Below are positions 1 to 11,848 of a stretch of 64,000 nt of DNA, piece after piece. The stretch covers positions 682,001-746,000 of the forward strand of contig OY101130.1 of NCBI GenBank assembly GCA_956465555.1, in the 5' to 3' direction. Position 1 is the stretch's first letter; each line of letters starts with the position of its first letter. Source of the DNA: Nitzschia sp. pyKryTriq1. Lineage: Eukaryota; Bacillariophyta; Bacillariophyceae; Bacillariales; Bacillariaceae. The position numbers and the translations under genes are program-made. A model generated the notes under the pieces. The model was not told the origin of the DNA and searched no databases. It was given only the letters and a program-made list of their open reading frames with translations.

Positions 1-1722
<1,722 letters not shown>

Positions 1723-2028
1723 TTTGAGTTCGTTTTGAATCGAATGTGGTATTCTGGAAAGCAGTCTCGGCAACAAAGGGTCCTTCGAAACGAAAGATGA
1801 ATAATGGCAAAAGAAAAGCTTGGACGCAGCGGTTGGATGGTGGCGTAGTTTTACTTTCGTCGGTGGGGGAAAAAGATGAGAACGTCCAACGCGTGTGCGA
1901 TCATTGGCTGGCTGCCACTAGAAGCTCATTACCCAATTACTCGAATCCAAGTAGTCAAAAGCCGAATTGGATCGATGCGTGGTCACGACAGACGGATGCG
2001 ATGAATGAATGATGAATGAACCGATGTA

Positions 2029-2036
2029 TGACGTCA
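2029..2036. promoter_or_regulatory. TGACGTCA palindrome (bZIP/CRE-type site)
   Basis: A perfect CRE octamer lies in the gap between the helicase start and the copia fossil, flanked by GAAT/ATTC-rich repeats that can fold back. TGACGT-type elements are known bZIP targets in diatom CO2-responsive promoters. That this copy works, and on which gene, is inference. The helicase start is about 300 bp away. Confidence 0.35.
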
Positions 2037-2094
2037 TGATGATGATGTCATTCATTCATTCATTCCTGTTCCGATCCCGAGTTTATTCGTGGTC

Positions 2095-2510
2095 GGTGAT
2101 GGCATCAGTTATTCCCAGTTCCCAGAACTTCACTGTTGGGAATAATGCACTAACAATCACTACCGGTAAGGTACATGAATATCTTGGCATGCGAATCGAC
2201 TACTCACAGGAGGGCAAAGTGATCTTCACCATGCCACACATGACGGAAGAGGTCCTGAAGCAAATACCCAAGGAACTGGAGAAGGGTCCCAGCGTGACAC
2301 CAGCCGCGAACCATCTATTCATGGTGAATCCGGATGCCGAACGACTATCCGATCAGGACCGGGAGCTATTTCATCGTATCACGGCACAGTTACTCTATAT
2401 GTCTAAACGTGCTGGACCCGATCTACAAACCGCCGTGTCCTTCCTCACCACGAGGGTACAAGCGCCCGACATCGACGACTTTCGAAAACTTGGAGGACCA
2501 GACGATCGAC
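2095..2510 (+). mobile_element. Ty1/copia (CoDi-like) retrotransposon fossil: C-terminal reverse-transcriptase piece
   Basis: The translated stretch has the copia RT signature KVHEYLGMRIDYS, then HRITAQLLYMSKRAGPDLQT and a TTRVQ-PD-DDFRKLG end. This matches the last part of the RVT_2 domain of diatom copia elements. No integrase, gag, RNase H or paired LTRs were seen here. It is a broken, truncated fossil. The reading frame over the surviving part is still fairly intact, so it is not very ancient. Confidence 0.8.
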
Positions 2511-2916
2511 GTGGTTGAAGTTTCACGTCGACCAATCTCATCCATTATAAACGAATGGTCGGCAGAGACCAAGCGATCGTATGCAGATGTAGTTAAAACA
2601 GAGAAAGCGGCTCTTGCCACTTTCTCTGTCAAATGAGTTTGTGAAAGTGGTTTTGTTTTAGCCTTGTTTACCACTAGTATACAAAGGTAGCATCGTCCGA
2701 CCCAGTTTGTTTTAAGAACACTGGATATAGTCGCACCGATACATAGTTCCTCAACATTCACGACTGAAGAGAAGAGAGGTGAAGCAAAAGTAGTGTTCGC
2801 CGCCGCATTCCGAAAAATAAGCTTCAAAGCAACTGGAGCTCACAAAACAACAAACCATCCATCAAACCACAACAGCAACAAAGAAAAGGAGCCAAAACAC
2901 ACCTTACTCACTCACG
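2511..2916. other. gap between copia fossil and LITAF gene
   Basis: AT-moderate sequence with no recognised gene. It may hold further decayed element sequence, and its 3' part must hold the LITAF 5' UTR and promoter. A CA-rich leader (CAACAGCAACAAAG) sits just before the ATG at 2917. Confidence 0.4.
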
Positions 2917-3408
2917 ATGACAATGAGCAAAACATACCCTTATAATCCCAACAGCAGCAAAAACGATCAATATGATGCCGCCTCATCAAGTGGGCGACCG
3001 ATCCATCATGCCAACACAAACGCTACCCCAATCTACGACCCGAACGACTTTCAACAGAGTCCGGATTATGCGACCGTTAGTACAAGCGAAGGCACCCAGC
3101 AGATTCCAGCCTCTAGCGTCGTCATTCAAGAACCAGGCAGCTACGCTATTGTCGAAAATCCGAGATATGTGAATATTGACAGTTGAAAGCCCGTTGTTCT
3201 GACGTATTGCCCGAGATGTGCCAAGGAACACGCCATGACGCACACACGGACCAAAGCTACTGGAACAACTTGGCTCTGCGTAGTTGCTGGAGTCTTTATT
3301 TTCTGGCCACTATGCTGGGTTCCATTGGTAATCACGCCTCTGAAACAAACCAATCATTACTGTGACAGCTGCGGAAGCAAGGTTGGAAGAGTCAAGCCGG
3401 GTCAATGA
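2917..3408 (+). CDS. LITAF-domain zinc-binding membrane protein; frame crosses a TGA
   Basis: LITAF-like proteins are monotopic proteins of late endosome and lysosome membranes. Residues 1-89 form a Pro/Tyr/Ser-rich N-terminus. A TGA follows at 3184-3186. The same frame then continues with CPRC, a hydrophobic membrane-insert stretch (TTWLCVAGVFIFWPLCWVPL) and HYCDSCGSK, the two CxxC knuckles and hydrophobic core of a LITAF domain, ending at 3408. The TGA could be a selenocysteine codon, programmed readthrough or a disabling mutation. It would also disappear with a weak candidate intron at 3076-3189 (GTTAGT...AAG, phase 0, 114 nt). The domain call is firm; how it is expressed is open. Confidence 0.75.
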
Positions 3409-4257
3409 TCGTGATGATTCTAGTACTACTCGTCGTGGTCGTAGTCGTTTGGACTACACGATAGCTCGGCACCAGGTAACACCTTTATCATTGGTGTATC
3501 TATTATGTATTCAGCAGCACTGCTCCAAAACTAAGTAGTAGTCACTTCGTTTGCATCATCGACAACAAGATAGAGTTGCTTTTTTGGAGATAGTTTATTA
3601 GTATCATTACAGTATTATTTTTTGGCTGGCACTGCGCGATGGGCTCGCGCGTAGTTGCAGCAGCATGAAGATGATTCAAAAAGCAGTTTGTGGAATAAAT
3701 ATGACGATCGAGAAAGTGTGGCATTTGAGCAGTCTACCGTCTCAGTTGCCCGCCGCCTACCGCTTGCACCATGTGGATATCCACGAACATAAAAGGAGAT
3801 GGCGTTGGTGGAAGAGGCGACCGCAGCGCCCCGAAACCGACTGTCAAGAACTGCGACTAGCTACTACTTGTAGTAGTAGAGAGGAAGGGAGAATGCAGAT
3901 GATTCTCACGGTGATGAGCTTTCTTGGCGCTTGGCGTTTCCACGACTTTCGTTCGATGGGCGGTTTCGATTCCTTTGGTTCAGTGTCGTTGTTTTGGAGA
4001 AAACCATATTGATATGCATGAAACCGAAATCTTCACCGAAGCGTTTCATGGCGCCAAAAACAAACTGGGAGCCTTCGGCATGGGTCACGCAGCGGTTTTC
4101 TGGATGTTTCGGTCTCGATTGAACGTGGCGAATAAAACGGCACTCCAACCACGGTGCTGTTTTTAGAGTCGGGGTATCGGACAACGCAACCAACCATAGC
4201 ATTCTCACTTTCCGAAAGCAAAAGTATTTTCTACCAGATTGCAGAACATTTCGCACC
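3409..4257. other. gap, no gene recognised
   Basis: The first 60 bases after the LITAF stop contain a 6-bp stem with a 5-nt loop (GTAGTC/GACTAC near 3450), perhaps a 3'-end hairpin. The rest holds only short overlapping ORFs without protein-like composition. The last ~100 bases should be the promoter and 5' UTR of the next gene. Confidence 0.5.
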
Positions 4258-4953
4258 ATGGTGAAGTTCCTCCGTCCCAGTACCAGTGTCCTCTTCTGGG
4301 GGCTTCTCGTCGCCGTTGCCACAAGGATCCAGTCAGTATCGGCCTCTACCTACCTTCGCTCTTCGTCTCGTCCAGACTCTGTTACTAGGGTTCAGGTGAG
4401 CTCCTTTGGTTTGGTTGCAGGGAACCGAGTAGTGCATCGCAAGAGTGAAACAAAATCTCCTGCGAATAAGAAAAGCAAAACGGGTAAGCAATCTTCGGAA
4501 AGCGCAAGTGGACCTTCGTCCAAATCCTCCAAGAAGGGACATGCAACAACTATGGCTCCATCGAGCAGCGCGAATCCTTCTTCTGTACCTTCAGCCAATC
4601 CCTCATCAACTCCGAGTGGCTTGCCCAGTGCATCACCGTCGACGGCAGAGCCTTCTGTCTCTCCGAGCTCTCTTCCCAGCGATGCGCCCAGTCTCATACC
4701 CAGCGATGCACCCAGCCTCACACCCAGCGAGGGTCCTTCGCTGATTCCCTCAAATCAGCCTAGTCTTGAGCCATCAACAACCCCCAGTATTTCTCCAACC
4801 ATTGTGATTGCAGCCGATCAAATCGACCAGGAGCTGGACGACGAAAAAGGAGGTTTGGAGATTTCCCAAAAAGCCTTGATTGGTAGCATGGTAGTCTTGG
4901 CAGCAGCTGTTGTGGGTGGATTGACGTTCTATTACAAGACACGTGATCAATAG
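4258..4953 (+). CDS. PSxxPS-repeat cell-surface protein with C-terminal membrane anchor
   Basis: A 231-residue protein. Residues 1-30 form a cleavable signal peptide (hydrophobic core ending VSASTYLR). Residues ~60-95 are Lys/Ser-rich. Residues ~100-178 are a Ser/Pro-rich tract of PSxxPS units such as SDAPSLIPSDAPSLTPS, a style common in diatom surface and cell-wall associated proteins. Residues ~203-225 form one transmembrane helix (ALIGSMVVLAAAVVGGLTFYY) with a short basic tail. The likely product is a heavily O-glycosylated type I surface protein. Low complexity limits any family call. Confidence 0.8.
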   Translation: MVKFLRPSTSVLFWGLLVAVATRIQSVSASTYLRSSSRPDSVTRVQVSSFGLVAGNRVVHRKSETKSPANKKSKTGKQSSESASGPSSKSSKKGHATTMAPSSSANPSSVPSANPSSTPSGLPSASPSTAEPSVSPSSLPSDAPSLIPSDAPSLTPSEGPSLIPSNQPSLEPSTTPSISPTIVIAADQIDQELDDEKGGLEISQKALIGSMVVLAAAVVGGLTFYYKTRDQ

Positions 4954-5554
4954 AGAGCGAAAATAATCATCATCAAATGTTGGAAATTGTTCCACGAGAG
5001 TTCGCTGGGGTGCACCCAACACACGCTAGCTTTGATTTTCAACCATCGTGGTCGACAGTTCCTCATTTTCTTCAAGTTGATGTAGCACCTTCCTGGTAGT
5101 GTCTGGATTCACAACCTGCAGGTGTCTTACGCAACTCACCTTAGTGAAGTTTAAGGCTTTATGTAATATGCGGTATCAATGAGTTGTAGTTATCGTATTC
5201 CCTTTTCGCTTGAAGCCTTGTGTCATTGTCGAGAAGGAAAATATTTGAGTGGTTTCAATAGGTTGGGTCGTTGAGACGAGAAGTAGGCCTCCAATCGTCT
5301 GCACGATTTCCATCCGCAAAAGCAAGACCAAGGAATACAATACCTTTTCTTCGCGATCTATAAAATACGTGTACGCAAAATCCTACTCGTCCTGGTACCA
5401 TCAGGAGGCACCCAATGATTATTCACAGTTTCATGGTATGTCTATGAGCCACTCAAGCTAGCGGAACGGCTGTTTTTAAATCTGTTTCAATCTAGATACG
5501 GACATTCACCCGCCCAAGCCAGCGGAAGAACTTCGTGTGTCCGATCATTGTTGC
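4954..5554. other. gap between tail-to-tail genes
   Basis: This lies between the 3' end of the surface-protein gene and the 3' end of the RS-rich gene, so it should hold two 3' UTRs. Only short unsupported ORFs were seen. Confidence 0.5.
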
Positions 5555-6985
5555 TTATGATCCTCCTCGCGTCACCAAATGCAAGAGGGAAACCTTCTCT
5601 GGCCTTGGCACCTCTTTTCTCTCGATACGAACTCTGCTCTTTTCTCGATCTTCGGGCCAAAACACTGCTAGAAAACCAAGTGATGCAAGGCAAACTGCCT
5701 TGTTTACTGGAGCGGCTGCCCCTTCTCCATACATGACAGTAGAAAAGGAATACAAAAAGTTTACCAGCATTCGCATCACCCTGTGGAAGATCTCCGATAC
5801 ATCCGATTCGGATACCGAGCTTGTTTTGTTGCTTGTATTTTCTGTCAGAGCTGTCATCACACTCATAGAAGATGTGGACATCTTCCTGTCTTGCTTGGTG
5901 TGCTGTGACCAGGAAGGGCCGTCCCCGTCGTAGCTTGATACCGACGATGCAGATCCGATGTTTAGAACGCACAGTTCCCGCATTTCAGTAATCTGAGAAT
6001 CACTTGCCCTACTGATCGACAAATCATCAAATGCACTGAGCCTGTCTTGCTTCAGAAATGATGATGGCCTCAAGCCAGATTTCAGGATCTTACTTTTGCC
6101 TTGCTTATCCACGTTCGTTTGGGTGGGATCAACGTTTTCACGAATAAACGCCGTCGCCTTCTTGGCAATTTTTTCGCTTACTTTTTTCTTCAGCGTTTCC
6201 TCGCGTCGATCCGATCGATCTGATGACGATCGACTTCGGTGTCTTGTCGCCTCATCGTCGGAAGGTCTTCGTCGCCGAGTCGAGACTTGTGCGCGATTTC
6301 TGCTCGTTGTACGCCCTCGCGACCGTGAACTTGATGTTCTTTGTGTCCGCGAGGAATGAGCGGATCTGCTCACTGCCGACTCATCCTCGGTAAGACTATC
6401 CTTTCGTAGATCTGGCATCATGTTATACGTAGGAAGGTCTTTAGAGGAGATCCTGTTGTCATGGCTAACACCGTCACCTCTTTTCCCCGCATCGCATCCA
6501 CCGCATAAGCTCGACTCGACAAGCTCGAAAAGATACTCAATTCCCTCCCCTTTTCGCTCTGTGCTCGGGAACTTGTCGTTCTGGTGGAAAGCGTAGGATA
6601 AATCCATTTTGCATCTCCCTGGCATGTCAGTACCACAACCTGGGGATTTGCTTGTCATTGGCCCCGCTGCACACACTGCATCAAACTCTGGGCCTGCCTC
6701 TTGGCCGTCGTCGTCATCATCTCTTGTTTCAGGTCCGCTGACAGCGGAGCAATCATCGTCATCGTACTCCAGCATTTCTCCAGCTAGACAATCTGTGCGT
6801 ATCCCATCTTTGGCAACCGAAAATTCGTGTGCCATTTCCTTGGTTGCAGCGACGGCCGTCGACAAGCAGTTAGTAGTACCTTCTAATTGACGATGACTAG
6901 AAGAATCGTTGCCAGGCTTTGCGACTTTGTCAACAATCATGGAACTTGGTGAGGACGATCCTAGACTTTTGATCTTGGCAACCAT
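5555..6985 (-). CDS. hypothetical protein with RS-rich centre
   Basis: An intact 476-residue frame from an ATG. It is acidic early (YDDDDCSAVSGPETRDDDDD), has an Arg/Ser-rich block at ~215-270 (RTSSSRSRGRTTSRNRAQ, then RHRSRSSSDRSDRR) and Lys-rich helix-prone sequence at ~275-300. Near the C-terminus is an amphipathic or hydrophobic stretch (IFHRVMRMLVNFLYSFSTVM, then AVCLASLGFLAVFW). RS blocks are typical of splicing-linked or heavily phosphorylated proteins, but there is no RRM or other named domain. The C-terminal hydrophobic part could anchor it to membrane. Function unknown. Confidence 0.65.
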   Translation of the reverse strand: MVAKIKSLGSSSPSSMIVDKVAKPGNDSSSHRQLEGTTNCLSTAVAATKEMAHEFSVAKDGIRTDCLAGEMLEYDDDDCSAVSGPETRDDDDDGQEAGPEFDAVCAAGPMTSKSPGCGTDMPGRCKMDLSYAFHQNDKFPSTERKGEGIEYLFELVESSLCGGCDAGKRGDGVSHDNRISSKDLPTYNMMPDLRKDSLTEDESAVSRSAHSSRTQRTSSSRSRGRTTSRNRAQVSTRRRRPSDDEATRHRSRSSSDRSDRREETLKKKVSEKIAKKATAFIRENVDPTQTNVDKQGKSKILKSGLRPSSFLKQDRLSAFDDLSISRASDSQITEMRELCVLNIGSASSVSSYDGDGPSWSQHTKQDRKMSTSSMSVMTALTENTSNKTSSVSESDVSEIFHRVMRMLVNFLYSFSTVMYGEGAAAPVNKAVCLASLGFLAVFWPEDREKSRVRIERKEVPRPEKVSLLHLVTRGGS

Positions 6986-7866
6986 GATGGATCGGTAGGT
7001 TGTGTTGATGCACTACTAGTAGAAGGAAAAGAGTCAACCCCAGAGATTGAACGAACCCAGGAAGAAAAAATGGATTTGCTGGGCACGTTGTTTTCCGTGT
7101 GAATCGTCCTAAGTAATGTAGATGGCGGAATCGCTGATTTGGTAATTAAAGGAGATTTGCATGTTAAATTTGTCACAGCGAAAACATTATTTAGTGCGTA
7201 TTTTGAGAAACCTGATTACTTAGGGGCTTGGCGAGCTTTTATAGAAACACGTACTAAAAAATCCCGCCGGGTCATCCGCCGCGCCGGACGAGAGCGAGAC
7301 GGAGCGACGTTTTTGGAGTTTACGGTAGCCTGGTACAGTACTCGTATGACGTTCCGGTAGCGGGCGGTACCCATACCTCTGGTACCGCACCGGTACCACG
7401 AGTACTCTACTATACAGCTCCATACGGTAGACTATCCTTGCTCGGGGGCCTGCTTGGGAGACTTCTGGTACAACGTACTGTACCGGTACCGGTACAGTCT
7501 TTCGTCGTCATCGTCGTTGCTGCCTCTGCGATGACGACTGACGATGGACCCCGCAACGGATGACAACAGGGTTCTCATGATGGTCAGAAAGCGTCGTATT
7601 AATTGCCCTCTCCGTGACCCATTACAAAAAGTTCCGTTGGCAGCACCATTCGTCTACGGTAGAATCATCCTCAAGTCATGTCGGTCCTTGTTCCAGTGAT
7701 ACTTTTCTATTTTCTCTGAAGCCTGGAGTGCTACGAGTACTCGACGAAGAATACGAATATCTCAAATGCCACAATGACATTGGTAGGAAGCTGCACACGC
7801 TGCGCATTTTTCAGAATGATACTTTTGCTTTGAGTCTCATGCAGCTATGTCTCTCCTCTTTATCAG
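6986..7866. other. gap with GTACCGGTAC island; 5' part of next gene unresolved
   Basis: Bases ~7325-7500 carry repeated GGTACC/GTACCGGTAC units. Upstream exon(s) of the membrane protein ending at 8187 probably lie at 7577-7782. There are plausible splice sites (a donor GTAGGAAGC at 7783 and possible acceptors further up), but I could not link an ATG to the downstream frame. Confidence 0.4.
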
Positions 7867-8187
7867 ATTTCGTCCAGTGGACTGCTGGTGTTTCTTTTTC
7901 TTGTTGGCACAATATGGATGTTCAATCATCGCTTGGTAGCATCGGGCACGTTTTCATGCATCATTCGTAACTACACCGATCTGGACGAAGAATCTTTGAT
8001 GCCGGAAAGTTCATTTGACAATGCACATCAGTTATCTCGCTTGTATGATGTCATATATGGCTCACCGGGAGCGATGCTTGCGTCGGACAGTGTCAAAACC
8101 TTGTTATGGTTAACATTTGCTATCCTGTTGAATCTGATTTGTATCACTATCGAACTTCAACTATTTCAGGAACAGATTGAAGAATGA
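7867..8187 (+). CDS. 3' exon of a small membrane protein (5' part unresolved)
   Basis: After a likely acceptor (TTATCAG) at 7866 the open frame reads ISSSGLLVFLFLVGTIWMF, a transmembrane helix. An acidic loop (YTDLDEESLMPESSFDNAHQ) follows, then a second helix (TLLWLTFAILLNLICITIEL) and a short Glu-rich tail to the stop. The matching donor is GTAGGA at 7783, giving an 84-nt intron. In the frame joined by that splice the upstream exon would contain NIS/NAT glycosylation sequons just before the first helix. No family recognised; gene extent uncertain. Confidence 0.4.
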   Translation: MSSSGLLVFLFLVGTIWMFNHRLVASGTFSCIIRNYTDLDEESLMPESSFDNAHQLSRLYDVIYGSPGAMLASDSVKTLLWLTFAILLNLICITIELQLFQEQIEE

Positions 8188-8336
8188 AAATTACGCAGCA
8201 GTAGCAAAGAGAGCTCGCTTTCATGGCTCGTCCCTAAGGGCATCAATCGAGACCTCACTCCGAACTACAGTGGGGGTGTTGCATGATGTCATGATGTTTA
8301 ACCTTGTGCCTTCGATTTGTATGGTTGACCGGTCAA

Positions 8337-8424
8337 CCACCGGACGTCATCGGTGTACAAGTAGTCTGACATACATCTAACCACCGGTTGTTATCGGTGT
8401 ACAAGTAGCCTGAGATACGTCTAA
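8337..8424. repeat. 44-bp unit in two tandem copies
   Basis: Copies at 8337-8380 and 8381-8424 share CCACCGG...TATCGGTGTACAAGTAG-type sequence with a few differences. They lie in the 3' gap between the small membrane gene and the SOUL gene. No coding potential. The rest of 8188-8781 shows nothing recognisable. Confidence 0.7.
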
Positions 8425-8781
8425 ACACTCCAGTCAAGACATACCGCACCGAAAATAAATTTTTCAACTCTTACATATTGTGCAAATCCTCTCTAGAGTA
8501 GTTCCGCTACCGTTAATTCGTGCTGGTGGAGAGGCATTGCTCATGCCGAATGCAAATATCTAGAGTATTGTGAGGTATCTAAAGAAATGTATGGGGTGGG
8601 TGCCAGGTTAATGCAAGGGTGGGAGGTGAGTGGGTTGCGTAGGTTGGCCGGACCACTGGGGTGCGATTTGTGATGGACGCAAATGATTCACCGTGATCTC
8701 TCCTTCCCTTCATTCGCGCAATGGAACGGAAGGATGAAGCGCCGAGACGGAAATAACATCCATGCCGCACGGGTGCAATAT

Positions 8782-10211
8782 TTACATGTCAACGTCACTC
8801 GGAGAAATATCGTCGTCCTCGAGTCCCTCTTCGACGCTCCATTCTTCTTTCAAGCTTGTTGTGGCGACTTCGGGTGTCGGTGGTCTCACAGGCACCGCAA
8901 TTTCGTTTCGTCTCACAATCGGAATCGTGTAGGGAGGATTGTATTGAAACACCACATGTGGTACGATGGCTCCATGGGCGACATCCAATTCCACTCCATC
9001 CATTTCCAAAGCCTGCAGGAGTGTATCTTTTTGTCTGGCAATTTCACCATCGGTCGCGAATCCGGTGAATTTCCGGACGGCAAGTCGAGCGGGGGGGATC
9101 TCCATGATTTCAACTTTGTCAGTTTCCAGAGGGAGTGGAATTTTTGGTTCTGCCAAGAAAAATCGCATTTCTCCGAGACTGGTCGTTGTGACTGGGGTAG
9201 TCATGGCCATCGCTTTGGAATCTTGGTTCTCGCCGAAGAGGTAGGCAGCAAGAGTGTTGAACGAGGTTCCTGCGGTTGCCATGTCTTCTCCTTTTGGCAT
9301 GGTTGTAGTTGCCACCGAGTAACCGTCGTAATCCCGAACTTCATACAAATCACAGGTCTCCGCCACAGAGTAAGGAGGCTCTTGAAGCCCCACTGGTGTT
9401 TCCAAGAAGACATTACGAGCCTCTTGTACCAATTCTTCCCGTTGTTTCGTCAAGCGTTGAGGAATCTTATTAAGAGGATCTGTGAGATCTTCTTGAAATT
9501 CCTTGGCGGTAGTTTGAATCTGGTTAGACAGGAGATCAAAGACTCGACCAGCCACCTTTTCCAACGATTGCGGAGAGGGAGGAGAAAACGGAAACTGCGA
9601 ACCTGTCGCCCCTGCTCCAGCAGACTTGCTCAGTTGCGGCAAAATATCATTAGCGATTTGCCGGACAACGGCACGAGTACCGTCCTGGAGTTTTGCGGCC
9701 GTAGGAGTCAAAAGAGGATCAATCTGAAGGGGTGAAAGAATAATATTGATAACATTACATGGATCCAATTTCGAAGAGAGGGCAGGGAAACAGTGAGAAC
9801 AAAAAATCAAGAATGATGTGAAGAGTTTGATTGAGGGTTCAATTTCCAATCTCGTACCTTTCTGCTCGTTATCGCATCCATGACGGATTCTCGGATCTGC
9901 TCGTTAGAGTTGAGCAGTTCTGACAGTAGAATTTGACGCTCAGCGAGATTTGTTGCAGGATCGAGCAAGTCTTCCAATTTCGACTGCCACGGTTTTTCCT
10001 TTGCAGCAGTCTTGCTGGAGGGGGTCTCTGGTTCTTCCTCTAGGGAGTCGGCAAAGGCCGAGAAGGCTGCATCGTTACCTGTAGTCGAACTCTGTAGCGT
10101 TGGCACCAAGAACGATTTGGTGGCAAGCGAAGACCGGTGGGAAACTGAAGGGAGGTACCCATGACAACCAGCCGATGTGGCAAGCAAAATTGCGAACTTC
10201 GATAGTTTCAT
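8782..10211 (-). CDS. plastid-targeted SOUL heme-binding protein
   Basis: A two-exon gene of 431 residues: exon 1 10211-9858, intron 9857-9724 (134 nt, GTACGA...CAG, phase 0), exon 2 9723-8782. The N-terminus MKLSKFAILLATSAGCHG/YLPS is a signal peptide with an ASAFAP-like junction (aromatic at +1), so import into the complex plastid is likely. The C-terminal half (CDLYEVRDYDGYSVATTTM, FNTLAAYLFGEN, MAMTTPV, FFLAEPK, GFATDGEIARQKDTL) is the SOUL/HBP fold, which binds heme or tetrapyrroles. The middle is a helix-rich linker and the tail is acidic. I chose the second Met (10211) because it starts the signal peptide. Confidence 0.9.
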
Positions 10212-10854
10212 TGGTAAGTCTTCGATTGACTGAAAGAGAACGTGTAATGTCTTCTGAAACAAATCGTATAGGTAATGAAATCCTTGGTCCGCTACAAGTA
10301 TTATCTACTCCATAGAGATAGGGAGAGCAAAGTTGATGTTTCGATTCGTTGAGCGGGGGATAATAGCTCAACATGGAATAGAAACACAATATGTCTCGTC
10401 GCAGATCTTCTTCGTTTTGGATTCTTCTTTTTTTTCTCGCGGCGGCGGCAGAAGAGCTGGAGCGCAGGCAAAAGAGGCAGCCGGCCGCCGCCGAATGAAG
10501 AAGCCGGTTGAAGCATGGTTGAAGCGATCGTTTAGAGAGACTACTTGGTTTAGATCGGGCTTCAGTACCACCGGCACGTAGATCTTACGTAGTAAGTTCA
10601 ACAACGATTGATTTGGGTCATGAATTGAACGTCATCTTAAAAAGCAGAGGGTACACACCGGCGGTACCAGGTACACTTGTACCTGGTACCGGTACAAGTA
10701 CAAACAGTACCAGGGGTACAGTACCGGAACGCCAGGTACTGTGTACTGTACCGGTGCGGTATTTACCTGTACGTGTAAGCAAGAAAAACTATGGTAGCAT
10801 TGGGACCGATCCGACCGCGAGTTTGGAGATCTTGGGGTAGACTAACTGTACTTA
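10212..10854. repeat. gap with GTACCGGTAC island
   Basis: Upstream of the SOUL gene. Bases ~10660-10770 are packed with GGTACC, GTACCGGTAC and related palindromic units. No gene recognised. Confidence 0.6.
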
Positions 10855-11619
10855 GGCCCGGTCCGGACTACTTTTTGAAACATCAAAGTTCGGAGTTTCT
10901 GACTTTGGGCCCAACGTACAATCGCACTCCACGTGGAGTCCGATTTTTAAAAGTCCCTCCCACCCCCGGACTACTTTTTCCAAAAATCCAAGTTCCAAAA
11001 GTCGGACTTCGGACTTCCCGGCTCATGTTTTTGAATGAACACACAACACACCACAATGACAAACGACAAACCCATCATCATCATACCAGTATCATCAGAT
11101 ATCACCAAATCACACAGGACACTCAACAACAAACCACCATCACTATTCTCTCAAGGATGACATAAAGAATCGAAATGTCACTTCTCCGGTTAAATGAAGA
11201 GGTTTCCATGAAGAGATATGGCTTTTAAGGATGTGACTGGAAGTCAAAATGATGGACTGAAATCGTGCTGAATGATCGTCCAGAGAGCCTTCAGAAACAA
11301 ACCATCTACCCTAATGCTGTGCCCACAACAATATAAATTAATTAATTCTATGCATTGATGTTATTTATTGTGGTTTGTGAAAACCTCTAGAGTGCACACA
11401 AGGTAGTAAGTGATGTAGAGAGTTCGCTCGTGGTCGTTGCGGTCGACCAAAAACTCGGACCCAAAGGTCCTACTTTTTGGCGTGGGCAACTCAGATATTT
11501 GAGTTGCCCATCGAGCCGGCGGGCAAGTGAAACATCGGACTTTTCTTCGGCTCAGAACCGGTACTGAGCCCTCAGAAACTCCGAACTTTGATGTTTCAAA
11601 AAGTAGTCCGGACCGGGCC
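10855..11619. mobile_element. PIF/Harbinger-like non-autonomous DNA transposon (765 bp)
   Basis: The two ends are a perfect 48-bp inverted repeat beginning GGCCCGGTCCGG (10855-10902 and 11572-11619). The element is flanked on both sides by TTA, the typical 3-bp target duplication of PIF/Harbinger elements. Subterminal copies of CGGACTACTTTTT and a CCACGTGG palindrome occur inside. There is no transposase-like ORF, so it depends on an outside enzyme. The unbroken 48-bp identity suggests a recent insertion. The flanks carry GTACCGGTAC islands. Confidence 0.85.
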
Positions 11620-11848
11620 TTATTGTACCGGTACCCCCTGTACCGGTACCGGTACAAGTAGCTTTTGGCCGAGACGATGTGTGATGGAAGATGGTCGGTG
11701 ATCGGTGATGGTGGTTGGGTGATGGACCCCATGGGACCATCGACAATCGAGAGGGGAGAGAGGAACATCCCATAGTAGTCGGTGCTGGCAACTCTTGTCG
11801 TGGTAGGCAGTTACGCTCTCCACAGCCAGAGTGCGAAATCGTATCAGA

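Noticed and set aside
3409-3480. Possible SECIS element after the LITAF stop
   Set aside because: The only stem seen is 6 bp with a 5-nt loop. It lacks the ATGA...AA...GA arrangement, so it does not support selenocysteine by itself.
3906-4322. 138-codon minus-strand frame
   Set aside because: It overlaps the start of the PSxxPS surface protein, has random-like composition and no family features.
7577-7701. Short frame MMVRKRRINCPLRDPLQ as 5' exon of the membrane gene
   Set aside because: Splice phases do not connect it to the 7867-8187 exon with the sites I could find.
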